Shown here piece after piece: positions 34,819 through 44,026 of a DNA stretch of 64,000 bases. The notes under the pieces are model-generated. The model was not told the origin of the DNA. It was given only the letters and a program-made list of their open reading frames with translations, and did no database searches. Both the position numbers and the translations under genes were made by a program. The stretch comes from an uncultured Colwellia sp. (GTDB taxonomy: Bacteria > Pseudomonadota > Gammaproteobacteria > Enterobacterales > Alteromonadaceae). How positions within the stretch are numbered: position 1 is the stretch's first letter; every line of letters begins with the position of its first letter. The stretch is from positions 62,001-126,000 of the forward strand of contig CAJXUN010000004.1 of the NCBI GenBank assembly GCA_913061475.1, written 5' to 3'.

Positions 34819-35110
34819 AATTATTCCCCGATATTTATTTTGATGCATTTAGTTAAACTTTGGTGCTTAAAGCATAGAGCTGCTTGGTTTATTTTTATAA
34901 TTGATTGACTGGAAGATAGTGTTCTGTTTTTTCAATGGTTAGCTTTATTGCTTTTAAATTAATAGCTTACCGTACTACTTGAAAATATTGGGCGCTTTTG
35001 GAGTAAGTTAAGCTTATCTATAATGTATAAAATTGATTAAACTGGTGTTTATGTTCGATAATAACTATCAACGCGAGACTGAGAACAACAGACGTTGATA
35101 ACGGAGATTT

Positions 35111-36013
35111 ATGATTTCATTAAAGCAATTACATTATGCGTTAGCGGTTGAAAAAACCTTACACTTCAAAAAGGCGGCAGACGCCTGTCATGTTTCACAG
35201 TCTGCGTTAAGCACGGCGATAATTGAACTTGAAAAGCAGTTAGGTAGTACGATTTTTGAACGTAATAATAAGCAAGTGCTGATCACCAGTAATGGGCAAT
35301 TAATTCTAAATAAAGCAAAAATAGTAAAGCGCGAATTGGATGAGCTAGTGCAACTATCACAATCGAATAAGCAAGCATTTATTAACCCTATGACTATTGG
35401 CGTTATTCCAACGATCGGTCCGTATTTATTACCAAAAGTATTACCTGAGGTTAGGCAACAACATCCAAATTTTAAGTTGAAAATTATCGAAGAACAATCG
35501 CATGTCTTAGTCGACATGGTCAGAACTGGTGATATTGACGCGGCGATACTGGCGTTACCATTTCCTATTGATGGCTTAATGAGTTTCGATTTTTGGCAAG
35601 AAGACTTTTATTGGGTTAGCCATAAAGATGAATGCCCGAGCCAATTGAAAGAAATTACCAGTGAAGAGCTCGAAATTGATAAGTTAATGTTGCTAAAAGA
35701 CGGTCATTGTTTGAAAGATCACGCTCTTGCGGCATGTAGTATGCGAAACGATAAGCAAGATACTGACTTTGACTCAGCCAGTTTGCATACCTTAATTCAA
35801 ATGGTGGCAGGCAAACTCGGCACCACGTTAGTGCCGCAAATGGCGTTAGATCAGCTTATTTATGATGAGTCAGAAATAAGAGCAATTCACTTAAATGAAC
35901 CGGGACCACATCGCACCATCGCGCTGATTATTCGTCCTAATTATGTTAGAACCAATGAGTTAACTCAGTTAAGAGATATATTCAACCAACAGTTAACTAA
36001 AAAGTGCTGTTAG
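35111..36013 (+). CDS. oxyR: Hydrogen-peroxide sensing LysR regulator OxyR
   Basis: 300 residues. The N-terminal LysR helix-turn-helix (LHYALAVEKTLHFKKAADAC, SQSALSTAIIELEKQLG) is followed by the sensing domain. The two redox cysteines are present as Cys200 and Cys209 in DGHCLKDHALAAC, with the same nine-residue spacing as Cys199/Cys208 of E. coli OxyR, so disulfide-based activation is expected. It is divergent from katG, its classic target. I could not identify a convincing four-part OxyR box in the 292-nt gap. A terminator lies 50 nt past the stop. Confidence 0.93.
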   Translation: MISLKQLHYALAVEKTLHFKKAADACHVSQSALSTAIIELEKQLGSTIFERNNKQVLITSNGQLILNKAKIVKRELDELVQLSQSNKQAFINPMTIGVIPTIGPYLLPKVLPEVRQQHPNFKLKIIEEQSHVLVDMVRTGDIDAAILALPFPIDGLMSFDFWQEDFYWVSHKDECPSQLKEITSEELEIDKLMLLKDGHCLKDHALAACSMRNDKQDTDFDSASLHTLIQMVAGKLGTTLVPQMALDQLIYDESEIRAIHLNEPGPHRTIALIIRPNYVRTNELTQLRDIFNQQLTKKCC

Positions 36014-36063
36014 CGCAGCTAAATAAAAAATGCGGTTAGCGTATTAATTTTCGATCTTAGTAC

Positions 36064-36094
36064 AACAGATAAACCCCGTATATATCTGTTTTTT
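36064..36094 (+). terminator. Intrinsic terminator of oxyR
   Basis: AACAGATA pairs with TATCTGTT and is followed by TTTT (36091-36094). It separates oxyR from the 56-residue gene downstream. Confidence 0.8.
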
Positions 36095-36178
36095 AGAAGT
36101 ACTTTATCAATTTAATAACATTTACTGTATGAACAGGCTGGGTAACAATTAGGTTAAGTTAATTTAAAGGATAAAACC

Positions 36179-36349
36179 ATGAGAAACATTATTGATAACC
36201 TAAGCGAAAGCATCAGTGAAAATATTAAGAGCCTCTTCAGCGTAACCCGTCAACATCATACACCTGCATGCAAACGTCAGCAGGTTGAGTGCAACTACGC
36301 CAATAATTATTACGGTGACCAAGCATGCCAACTAAAGGACATGGAATAA
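36179..36349 (+). CDS. Small Cys-containing protein, 56 residues, unknown
   Basis: AAAGGA lies 9 nt before the ATG. The first 20 residues form an amphipathic helix pattern (IIDNLSESISENIKSLF); the second half is polar and Tyr/Asn-rich with three cysteines (Cys31, Cys38, Cys50). There is no signal peptide or membrane segment. It follows the oxyR terminator, so it has its own promoter. The cysteines and the katG-oxyR setting suggest metal or thiol chemistry, which is only inference. I recognise no family. Confidence 0.6.
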   Translation: MRNIIDNLSESISENIKSLFSVTRQHHTPACKRQQVECNYANNYYGDQACQLKDME

Positions 36350-36433
36350 TATAGATTAGCTAAAGGCCATGGACTAGCATAGTTCAGGTTTTAGTATAAC
36401 TAACCTGTTGATGTCTCTTTGCTTTTCACTGAT

Positions 36434-36469
36434 TTGACACTGCCCAGATTTGAATGTGGACAGTGTTAA
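36434..36469. terminator. Hairpin between the small gene and the MATE gene
   Basis: TTGACACTG (36434-36442) pairs with CAGTGTTAA (36461-36469) with one G-U, extended by CCC/GGA-like pairs inside. It lies between two converging genes and may terminate both; there is no clear T-run. Confidence 0.5.
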
Positions 36470-36496
36470 ATTAGTAACCTAATAACAACAAAAAAC

Positions 36497-37867
36497 TCAG
36501 GTTACTTGGGATATTATTGGTGCTGTTATCACTGTTGGTAAACGCTTTTTAAACTCTCGACGCAATAAATAAAAACTAAGCAAAGCCTGTATGCAAACCG
36601 TTGTTACGGAAACATACCAAAGCTGCTCGATTTTAAAATCATTATGCTGTGATAGCCAAAGTGCCGGAAATATAAAGGTTAGTAATCGCGTGGCTGTGCT
36701 TATTAATGCTGGCCAGGTATTGCCAAGTGATTGAAACATGCCTGAGCAGGTAAAAATAAGCCCTGACGGGACAAAGTTCCAGCAGATAATTTGTAAAAAT
36801 ACCGCACTGATAACAATAACTTGTTTGTCACTAGAAAATCCTTGTAGCAATAACTCTGCTTGCCATAAACATAGTAACGTCAGTATTGCCATTAGCGAGC
36901 AAGTCATAATGGCAGACCAAGTAAAGGTTTCTCTGACTCGATGATAATTTTTTGCGCCAAAGTTTTGACCTGCAATTGCTGGTGCTGCAAAAGCAATAGC
37001 CATAGCCGGTAAAAATAGCGACTGCATGATGCGTGAACCTAAGCCAAAAGCGGCTTGTGCGTTAGGGCCAAACTGCTGAATTAACCAGTAAATTGTCGCC
37101 ATATAAAGAAACATTAAAAAGAACTCACCACCGGCAGGCAAGCCGATAGCCAATAATTTTTTTAGGCATTGGCTGTCAATACGCCAAAGTGAAAAATTAA
37201 TACTGAGGTATTTCTCGGAGCTTTTAAAATAGTAAATTAACAGTATAACGGCAAAAACCACTGAGATAGAGCTTGCTAAGCCCGCGCCCGCAATGCCCAT
37301 TGCGTAACCTGTACCCCAACCGGCGATTAATATGGGTGACAGGATAATATTCACCAAAATAGAAATCATTTGGATCACCATAGTAGGCTTTACTATGCCA
37401 GTACCGCGAAGTGTTGCGCTAATAGAGACCATGAGAAACTGCAACGCCATGCAGGGAATGAACCAGTGCAAATAGTCTAAGCCCATTTTTACGGTGCCGG
37501 TATCTTGCGAAACAAGATTAAGATAGCTTTCGGCACTCAAATACCCAATGGCACAGACCACCACACCAACAACACTGGAAAGCATCATTGATTGATTAAA
37601 GGTGTTGTTTGCCGTTGTTTGGTCTTTTGCACCAACCGCATGTGAGATAAGAGTTGCCGTACCAATATTAATGATTTGTGTTAAAGCAAAAATTAAGAAC
37701 ATGGCATTGCCCGCTAAGCTTAAACCCGCCAGTGCCGTTGCGCCTAATTTACCGACAAAATAAAGATCAACCAGAAAGTACAAAGTTTGTACAAACATTC
37801 CTACCATCATGGGAATTGCCATGGTGATTAAATGCTTTGGAATTGAGCCTTGGGTAAGATCTTTCAT
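36497..37867 (-). CDS. MATE family efflux transporter
   Basis: 456 residues with about 12 membrane helices. It begins with the family pattern GSIPKHLITMAIPMMVGMFVQTLYFLVDLYFVGKLG and has the second-half repeat LAIGLPAGGEFFLMFLYMATIYW. MATE pumps exchange cationic drugs or metabolites for sodium or protons in the inner membrane. It is transcribed alone. The substrate cannot be read from sequence. Confidence 0.88.
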   Translation of the reverse strand: MKDLTQGSIPKHLITMAIPMMVGMFVQTLYFLVDLYFVGKLGATALAGLSLAGNAMFLIFALTQIINIGTATLISHAVGAKDQTTANNTFNQSMMLSSVVGVVVCAIGYLSAESYLNLVSQDTGTVKMGLDYLHWFIPCMALQFLMVSISATLRGTGIVKPTMVIQMISILVNIILSPILIAGWGTGYAMGIAGAGLASSISVVFAVILLIYYFKSSEKYLSINFSLWRIDSQCLKKLLAIGLPAGGEFFLMFLYMATIYWLIQQFGPNAQAAFGLGSRIMQSLFLPAMAIAFAAPAIAGQNFGAKNYHRVRETFTWSAIMTCSLMAILTLLCLWQAELLLQGFSSDKQVIVISAVFLQIICWNFVPSGLIFTCSGMFQSLGNTWPALISTATRLLTFIFPALWLSQHNDFKIEQLWYVSVTTVCIQALLSFYLLRREFKKRLPTVITAPIISQVT

Positions 37868-38112
37868 GCCTTGAAGTCCACTTGAAACTGTTGATTGAAT
37901 ATTCGCGTTTATTTTTGATAAAGCGCTTTTTTTAGGACAGTTAGCATAACCTACTTTTGATTTTTATACCTGCGCTAAGCTCAGTCACCAATTGTAATAA
38001 TGTGATCATTATCTGTAAGGTGTTTTACATTAATACGACACTTTGTAAATATTAATAATTTGTCAGCAACCTAAAATAGCGTCAATTGATAATCTGAGTA
38101 ATAGGAATTTAA

Positions 38113-38475
38113 ATGAAACATTTTTTTAGTATGTCATTGGCAGTGTTATTAACAGCATGCTCTTCTGTAGCCATTCAACCTGATGCTAATGGTATACGAT
38201 TAACCCATAGTGAGCCCGGCAATGAGTGCAAATTTTTAGGGGATATTACCGGCAGCCAAGGCGACTTTTTTACCGGAGCCTTTACATCTAACGCTGATTT
38301 AGAGACCGGAGCGCGTAACGACCTTAAAAATAAAGCCATGAAACTAGGTGGTGATACTATTTATATTTTAACGCAAAGAGCAGGGCAAACCGGACATTAT
38401 GACACGGATTTTGGTGGCGGTAGTCAGCAAACGAATGTAACGCTTTCAGGTAATGTATATAAATGTCGGCAATAA
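38113..38475 (+). CDS. DUF4156-type lipoprotein
   Basis: 120 residues. The signal ends in LLTACSS, a good lipobox. The mature region (GNECKFLGDITGSQGDFFTGAFTS, ARNDLKNKAMKLGGDTIYIL) fits the DUF4156/RcsF-like small lipoproteins, with two further cysteines (Cys in NECKF and near the C-terminus in YKCRQ) that may form a disulfide. The function of the family is unknown, apart from its envelope location. It is monocistronic, with a terminator just downstream. Confidence 0.7.
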   Translation: MKHFFSMSLAVLLTACSSVAIQPDANGIRLTHSEPGNECKFLGDITGSQGDFFTGAFTSNADLETGARNDLKNKAMKLGGDTIYILTQRAGQTGHYDTDFGGGSQQTNVTLSGNVYKCRQ

Positions 38476-38503
38476 ATTGAGCACTACTTAAATGCAAACA
38501 AGT

Positions 38504-38529
38504 AAAAGTGGTTATATATAGCCATTTTT
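38504..38529 (+). terminator. Terminator after the DUF4156 gene
   Basis: AAAGTGGTTA pairs with TAGCCATTTT (two wobble positions) around a TATA loop, ending in a T-rich stretch. It lies about 29 nt past the stop. Confidence 0.55.
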
Positions 38530-38577
38530 GCTTTAGTTATGGCCACCACTTTATTCTTAAAGTTAAAAGGCTTGTGG

Positions 38578-38913
38578 CTAATTTTCATTAAAAATCGGAA
38601 TTCTTAACGTTTCTCGTTTTAACAGGTTTTCTGCTACTTCAACGGGTACTTGGTAAAATTCATTAACGTATTCTTTAGCGTTTAAATAGTCACGAATCTG
38701 TTTTTTTACTTTACACGGATTCGCACATTGTAGTGAAAACACCACTTTGTAATCACCAGGTGTTTTTGCTGACAATGCATTTGCATACTCGTAGGGATCG
38801 CTTGGTGTACATCCAATTCTTATGACATCATTGAAGAATGAGTGCGTCATTACATAAACATTACCCGTGGTAAATTCTTTACTGTCGGTATGCTCGTTAG
38901 TATGCTTTACCAT
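38578..38913 (-). CDS. Stand-alone T5orf172/MUG113 (GIY-YIG superfamily) domain protein
   Basis: 111 residues, only the domain itself: VYVMTHSFFNDVIRIGCTPSDPYEYANALSAKTPGDYKVVFSLQC, then a helix and EFYQVP. The layout matches T5orf172 domains, which belong to the GIY-YIG nuclease superfamily. In typical members an Arg follows the helix (DPEERAKEL); here the sequence is DPYEYANALS, so a key residue may be lost and the protein may bind without cutting. No larger nuclease, helicase or phage gene is nearby. A role in DNA processing is possible but unproven. Confidence 0.6.
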   Translation of the reverse strand: MVKHTNEHTDSKEFTTGNVYVMTHSFFNDVIRIGCTPSDPYEYANALSAKTPGDYKVVFSLQCANPCKVKKQIRDYLNAKEYVNEFYQVPVEVAENLLKRETLRIPIFNEN

Positions 38914-39180
38914 AACTTTAGTACTCCGTTATTTTAAGATGGTAATTTACAGATTGTGACTTAATAATTGAACGATAACATCGCAAGCTTCATTTAACAT
39001 TGATAAAGAGTAAGTACAGTTTTACTCACGCTAAAAAAATTAACAACCTATGAAGGATTATACCGTTTGTTGTCGGAATAACCTTGATAAGTTTTTGTGC
39101 ATAATTTATGCTAAATTAGTTAATTAAATGTAAATGTTATAAGGGAATTCCCTTTGCTAATGATATAAAAGGATAGTTAT

Positions 39181-39993
39181 ATGAATAATAAATTAGGGGT
39201 GATATTGGCTTGTGCCATTCTATTTTCATCAGCAAATTCAAAGGCTGATGAAATTGTTGAGTGCCAAAGTGAATTCTGTGTCGACTATTTTAATAAATTT
39301 AAAATGGGTGCAAAACGTGGCTACGTGCAAGCTAATGCGACATTAGGTCAGTTTTATTATATTGGCTATGGCACCGATAAAGATGAAGATACAGCCTTAA
39401 AGTACCTCAATAAGGCGGCAATAAAAGGTGAGCGCTCTTCTCAGTATCTTGTTGGGGTCATCTCTTTAATTAGCAAAGAAAATAAAAACGTTAAAAAAGG
39501 CGTTAAATATTTAGAAAAAGTGGCTAAAGAAAATTATAAAGATGCCAATTATTTACTTGGTACTTTATTTATCAATGATAAGTTAATCGCTAAAGACTTA
39601 GCTAAAGCTGATATGTATTTGGCTAAGGCCTATAAACAAAAAGATAAAAGACTTCCTGAATTGCTCGAATCTATTAATGAATCACTTAATAAAAACGCAG
39701 CTGACTTTCCAAAACTTTTAGCCGCTATGGAAAAGAAACCGTTAGTGAAAAATAAAGATAATAACTTTGCATGGCCAAAATCTCACATGGAAGTTATCAC
39801 CGTGAGCGCTGCACCTTTAACGACTTTATTTGATGAGCAAATAATTACCTTTAAAAGAAGAAAGAAAACAACAGGTTCAAAGTTACAAGGGAAAACTTGT
39901 GATGAGCAAGTCGGCTGCTATCAAGCAAGATTAGGCCGACAATCTGCTGATACATTCTTTCAAATTACCTCGTCATATTCATATTCTAATTAA
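39181..39993 (+). CDS. Exported Sel1-like repeat protein
   Basis: 270 residues with a signal peptide ending near SKADE. After a Cys pair (VECQSEFCVDYF), about four Sel1 repeats follow (ANATLGQFYYIGYGTDKDED, SSQYLVGVISLISKENKN, ANYLLGTLFINDKLIAKD). The C-terminal 90 residues have no repeats and hold two more cysteines (KTCDEQVGCYQARLG). It probably scaffolds a periplasmic partner. It is unrelated in detail to the Sel1 protein at 5545. A strong terminator follows. Confidence 0.78.
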   Translation: MNNKLGVILACAILFSSANSKADEIVECQSEFCVDYFNKFKMGAKRGYVQANATLGQFYYIGYGTDKDEDTALKYLNKAAIKGERSSQYLVGVISLISKENKNVKKGVKYLEKVAKENYKDANYLLGTLFINDKLIAKDLAKADMYLAKAYKQKDKRLPELLESINESLNKNAADFPKLLAAMEKKPLVKNKDNNFAWPKSHMEVITVSAAPLTTLFDEQIITFKRRKKTTGSKLQGKTCDEQVGCYQARLGRQSADTFFQITSSYSYSN

Positions 39994-40018
39994 TACTGTT
40001 AGATATTATCGTTTTTAA

Positions 40019-40056
40019 AAAAAAGCCAATTAATGACTGATTAATTGGCTTTTTTA
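40019..40056 (+). terminator. Strong terminator, functional in both directions
   Basis: A stem of about 15 bp (AAAAAAGCCAATTAA with TTAATTGGCTTTTTT) closes a 7-nt loop and is followed by ATT. It ends the Sel1 gene. Confidence 0.9.
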
Positions 40057-40230
40057 TTGCGCTAACGTTTACATCAGTTTTAATGTTTTGTAGCCTTGAT
40101 TAAGCGCTTTTACACCATCTACTTTACTTCAAGCGGAAACTAATTCCTGATATACTTCGCCTTGATATTTATCTGAAATATCTAAAGCTCTCCTCATTTG
40201 TTCGTATCTATAGACCTAAAGAGATTTTAA

Positions 40231-41430
40231 ATGCCATTTTCGCAACTTGGATTGTCAGCCCCGATAGTAAAAGCGTTAGCTGATTTAAATTACCCTCAAG
40301 CCACTGAAATTCAAAAGCAGGCGATACCTGTTATTTTGTCGGGTAAAGATGTTATCGCTGCGGCGCAAACAGGCACCGGGAAAACTGCAAGTTTTGTTTT
40401 GCCATTGCTTGAAAAGCTAAGTGCCGTTGAGGCTGATGCCGAGCGTCATTTACGTGGTAAGCGTATTCGCGTTTTGATTTTAACGCCAACCCGCGAGCTC
40501 GCCATACAGGTTGAAGCTAGCATTGCGCAATATGGTAAATACTTAAATATCAGTTCTATGGCAATGTATGGTGGCACTGAAATAGAACCACAAAAGCAGC
40601 GTTTGATTTGGGGCATTGATATTCTGGTCGCCACGCCAGGTCGGTTGCTCGACATGGCACATCAACGGGCCGTGGTGTTTGATCAATTAGAAGCTTTTGT
40701 TTTAGACGAAGCAGATCGCATGTTAGATATGGGCTTTATTGATGACATTAATAAAATTATTGAGCGCTTGCCGGAGCAACGTCAAAACTTATTGTTTTCC
40801 GCCACTATTTCTGATGATGTTAGGGCATTAGCAAGAAGAACAATTGCCGCTGCTGTTGAAATATCAGTGACAAAAAGTGACGCATCAAAACCGAAAATTA
40901 GCCAGTGGTTAGTCACGGTAGATAAGGGTAATAAGTCAGCGCTATTAAGTTATTTGATTAAAGAACAACAATGGCAGCAAGCCTTAATTTTTATTGAAAC
41001 TAAACATGGCGCTGCCAAACTGGTGAGTCAATTGGAAAAACGTGGCATTACAGCAGAGTCCATTCACAGCGGTCGAACGCAAGCTGTACGTGAACAAATC
41101 TTAAATGATTTTAAGGCCGGAAAAATTAATTTTCTTGTTGCTACGGGGATTGCGGCACGCGGTATTGATATTGGTGAATTGGCCCGTGTGGTCAATTATG
41201 ACTTACCCGATAAAGTCGATGATTATATTCATCGTATCGGTCGTACAGGGAGAGCGGGTAAAAGTGGTGAAGCGGTTTCTTTTGTTGCCAAAGACAACTT
41301 TAGAAACTTATGCGCAATTGAAAGCAGGTTAGGGCATATTATTGAGCGTAAAGCGTTTGAAGAGTTTCCGGTTAAAAAACTGGTACCACTTTCTATTTTA
41401 AATTATGTACCGAAAAATAAACGTAATTAA
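40231..41430 (+). CDS. DEAD-box RNA helicase, RhlE-like
   Basis: 399 residues. Helicase motifs are complete: Q motif (FSQLGL...YPQATEIQKQAIP), Walker A AAQTGTGKT, PTRELA, GG, TPGRLLD, DEAD in VLDEADRMLDMGF, SAT, then HSGRTQAVRE, ATGIAARGID and HRIGRTGR. The C-terminal tail is very short (PKNKRN), shorter than in RhlE or SrmB. It should unwind RNA duplexes in ribosome assembly or mRNA decay. It is transcribed alone; the small DUF2999 gene follows 137 nt later. Confidence 0.9.
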   Translation: MPFSQLGLSAPIVKALADLNYPQATEIQKQAIPVILSGKDVIAAAQTGTGKTASFVLPLLEKLSAVEADAERHLRGKRIRVLILTPTRELAIQVEASIAQYGKYLNISSMAMYGGTEIEPQKQRLIWGIDILVATPGRLLDMAHQRAVVFDQLEAFVLDEADRMLDMGFIDDINKIIERLPEQRQNLLFSATISDDVRALARRTIAAAVEISVTKSDASKPKISQWLVTVDKGNKSALLSYLIKEQQWQQALIFIETKHGAAKLVSQLEKRGITAESIHSGRTQAVREQILNDFKAGKINFLVATGIAARGIDIGELARVVNYDLPDKVDDYIHRIGRTGRAGKSGEAVSFVAKDNFRNLCAIESRLGHIIERKAFEEFPVKKLVPLSILNYVPKNKRN

Positions 41431-41567
41431 AGCGTAAACAATGACTTTTTAACCTTAAAACAAGAATGTTAGAATAGGCTAGGTCTTTCGCTAAATGCGT
41501 AAAGTACAATATAACAAAGCGTTATAAGTTAATTAAACTATAAACCAGTAAGAAAATAGGAAATTTG

Positions 41568-41819
41568 ATGAATCCAATTATTGCAATTTTAAAAGAACAT
41601 AACGTGAGTGATGAGCAAACTAAAGCGGTATTTCAAGCGCTAACAGAAAATCCATTAATGGCGATGGCGACTGTGCAACAATTAGGTATTCCGCAAGATA
41701 AATTACAGGCATTGATGATGATGTTAATGCAAAATCCTGGGCTTATTAAAGAAGCAGTAGATGAATTAGGCTTAGATTTTAGTAAAGTAGAAGCAGCAAA
41801 AGCAACGTTAGATAAATAG
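41568..41819 (+). CDS. DUF2999-type small protein
   Basis: 83 residues from ATG at 41568 with AGGAAA about 8 nt upstream; a TTG just before is less likely. It is helical and Met-rich (NPLMAMATVQQLGIPQDKLQALMMMLMQNPGLI), as in the DUF2999 family of Shewanella and relatives. There is no signal or membrane segment. The function is unknown. A perfect 18-bp inverted repeat follows. Confidence 0.7.
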   Translation: MNPIIAILKEHNVSDEQTKAVFQALTENPLMAMATVQQLGIPQDKLQALMMMLMQNPGLIKEAVDELGLDFSKVEAAKATLDK

Positions 41820-41829
41820 CTTTATTATC

Positions 41830-41873
41830 GGGTGACGTTATAACAATTGATGTTCATTGTTATAACGTCACCC
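41830..41873. terminator. Perfect 18-bp inverted repeat between converging genes
   Basis: 41830-41847 pairs fully with 41856-41873 around an 8-nt loop. It sits between the ends of the DUF2999 and cyclophilin genes and has no T-run. It probably acts as a two-way terminator or mRNA-end stabiliser. Confidence 0.7.
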
Positions 41874-41924
41874 AGCGGTTATCAACAATAAGTGATTGAT
41901 AAACTTGTGATCAGCTAGCGTTAA

Positions 41925-42587
41925 TTATTCAACTCGAATAGTTGCCTTAACAATTTTTACTTCCTTCTCAGTGCGTCCTGATCGGCTGCCTAACGCTTCT
42001 ATAGCAACTAGGGTAGTATCTAGGCCTTCAACAACTTCACCAAAAATAGTATGTTTGCCGTCTAACCATGGTGTTGGCGTAAAGGTAATGAAAAACTGAC
42101 TGCCGTCAGTATTCGGTCCAGAGTTAGCCATACTGAGCATTCCTGGTTTGTTATGACTTAGCGAATCATCGAATTCTCCAGCATATTTATAACCTGGGTT
42201 ACCGCTGCCATTACCTAAGGGATCGCCACCTTGTGCCATAAATTTATTTATTACACGATGAAAAATCAAGCCATCATAAAAGCCGAGTTGCGTTAAATAA
42301 AGCGTACTTGTGGCATGCATAGGTGCTATTTCAGGAAATAACTTCACGACGAGTTTTCCTTCTGTGGTCTCTAAATCCCAAAAATATTCTGCATCAGGCG
42401 TAAACTCTACCAGCTCAGGTTGGCTTAGTTTTGTTTTCCAATTCTCCTGAGTTTTATCTGTTTTTTGTTTTTCAATATAGGCATTAACCGCTTTTACCGC
42501 AGGATCTGGGCTGAAACAACCGGTTAGTGCGATTAATAATAAGGATACTAGGTAAGTTTTTAGTAATGAAGAATGGCTTTTCAGCAT
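41925..42587 (-). CDS. Cyclophilin-type peptidyl-prolyl isomerase, lipoprotein
   Basis: 220 residues. The signal ends in IALTGC, so it is probably lipid-anchored in the periplasm. The cyclophilin core spans about 70-215: [73 protein letters not shown]. The catalytic Arg is in FHRV, and the FMAQGG and SQFFIT motifs are intact, so isomerase activity is expected. A charged linker joins the anchor to the domain. It helps folding of exported proteins; the clients are unknown. Confidence 0.9.
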   Translation of the reverse strand: MLKSHSSLLKTYLVSLLLIALTGCFSPDPAVKAVNAYIEKQKTDKTQENWKTKLSQPELVEFTPDAEYFWDLETTEGKLVVKLFPEIAPMHATSTLYLTQLGFYDGLIFHRVINKFMAQGGDPLGNGSGNPGYKYAGEFDDSLSHNKPGMLSMANSGPNTDGSQFFITFTPTPWLDGKHTIFGEVVEGLDTTLVAIEALGSRSGRTEKEVKIVKATIRVE

Positions 42588-42791
42588 GTGGTTTCCTTTA
42601 GTATGATGGCTGACTCGTGTGGTGACTGACGTTATTTCGACACTGCATTAAAATAGCAAGCTCGTCTAACAGCAGGCGACAGAGTAATTAATTCTGCTCT
42701 GTTGAGCAACAATAATGTTGGCGATTATTGCTAAGGGAGTAATTGGCAATGCTTAATTGCAATGTTTACTGATCATATTAAATCGTAAAGT

Positions 42792-43778
42792 TTACTCGCT
42801 TGGTTTTGATAAACCGATATAAATAGCGCGTCGATGTGAGCTAAGTTTAGCTTGGTTATTTAATGTGACCTGGCCGTTAATCACCTTAACGCCTAATGAA
42901 TGTAGTGGCGTGACATAATCAGGAATGGCATAGCTTTTTGAAAATTCACTGAACAAAGTAGTAAAAATTTTACTTTCGCTGAGTTCATCAAGTTTTTGTA
43001 CGATTTCATTGGCGCTAAGGTAACCATTAAAGCAGCAAGCTTGCAGTTGCTCTAGGGCTGCATCTAACGAATAGGGTTTAGCGGTATTTGTTGCCAACGT
43101 TCTTAGTGCGATGTCAGCGTTAAGCCAATACAGCGCGCCACTCCAATAAATACGCATATAGTTACGATTTTCACTAATATGATCACTAAGATAATTTAGT
43201 TTTTGATGAGCATAATTCTGCTGTTTATTACCACGCTCGAAGCCATCATAGAGCTTTTGCCATAATGTTTGCTCGTCAAACATACCGGCTCTAGCTTGGA
43301 TTATATTTTGATAATAACTGGCTAAACCTTCTGAGAACCATCTCGCATCAGCAGCATCGTATGGGATAAGTAAATGGCTAAACTCATGGTAAATAGTCCA
43401 GTCGGCTTTTAATGCCTCCAGACTACTATTCATATTAACCACTAAGGTCACTTCTGGCGGTGAATATCTATTAACTTCGCCCCACGGCACTGCACTTGTG
43501 CCACCGTTACTGGTTTTTATAATGGTGATAAAATCTTCAACAGGTAGCTTGCCATAAACTAAGCGCAATGCTTTACGGGCATGGTTAGCCCAAGTGCTAA
43601 GTTGCAGCTTTTTATGTTCGGGGATATTCGTATCAAACTTAATATTAGCTTGTTGATGAGGGCTTTCCAACGCTTGTGAGTTGGCGCTCATGACAGTAAA
43701 GCCGAAACAAAAAACACTAAGGCAAAGTGCAATAGATAACATTGAACGGCAACGTTTTAGTTTCGTTAGTGTGCACAT
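42792..43778 (-). CDS. Exported gluzincin-like metallopeptidase
   Basis: 328 residues from the ATG at 43778; the frame is open to a TTG at 43841. An N-terminal hydrophobic segment (LSIALCLSVFCFGFTVM) directs export. The zinc motif is HEFSH (His131, Glu132, His135), and Glu150 in WFSEGLASYY, 15 residues after His135, fits the third ligand of gluzincins. The region before it (SAVPWGEVNRYSPPEVTLVVN) suits a substrate-edge strand. The last third is helical and may be non-catalytic. No closer family is recognised. It is on the same strand as the cyclophilin gene, 204 nt apart. Confidence 0.72.
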   Translation of the reverse strand: MCTLTKLKRCRSMLSIALCLSVFCFGFTVMSANSQALESPHQQANIKFDTNIPEHKKLQLSTWANHARKALRLVYGKLPVEDFITIIKTSNGGTSAVPWGEVNRYSPPEVTLVVNMNSSLEALKADWTIYHEFSHLLIPYDAADARWFSEGLASYYQNIIQARAGMFDEQTLWQKLYDGFERGNKQQNYAHQKLNYLSDHISENRNYMRIYWSGALYWLNADIALRTLATNTAKPYSLDAALEQLQACCFNGYLSANEIVQKLDELSESKIFTTLFSEFSKSYAIPDYVTPLHSLGVKVINGQVTLNNQAKLSSHRRAIYIGLSKPSE

Positions 43779-44026
43779 ATGATAAGTAGTTTTCTCGCGT
43801 GAATTAACTAGGGACTCGTTAATGTATAACCTTATTTTCAAAAATAAGGCAGGAAAGCTTTGCAGCTATTGTGTAACAATCGATTGCACTCAAGATAAAT
43901 TTATATAGATATTAGCCTGTTAGTGGTGAATTATAGGTTAAAAAATTTCGTAAAAGGCGCTATACATGTGCTATGGTTTAGCGATAAAGCACATTATTAG
44001 TTACCTAATTAGTTAAAGGACTGACC

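Noticed and set aside
34849-35110. OxyR binding box between katG and oxyR
   Set aside because: Regulation is expected, but I could not find four ATAG/CTAT-type blocks at 7-nt spacing, only single tetramers.
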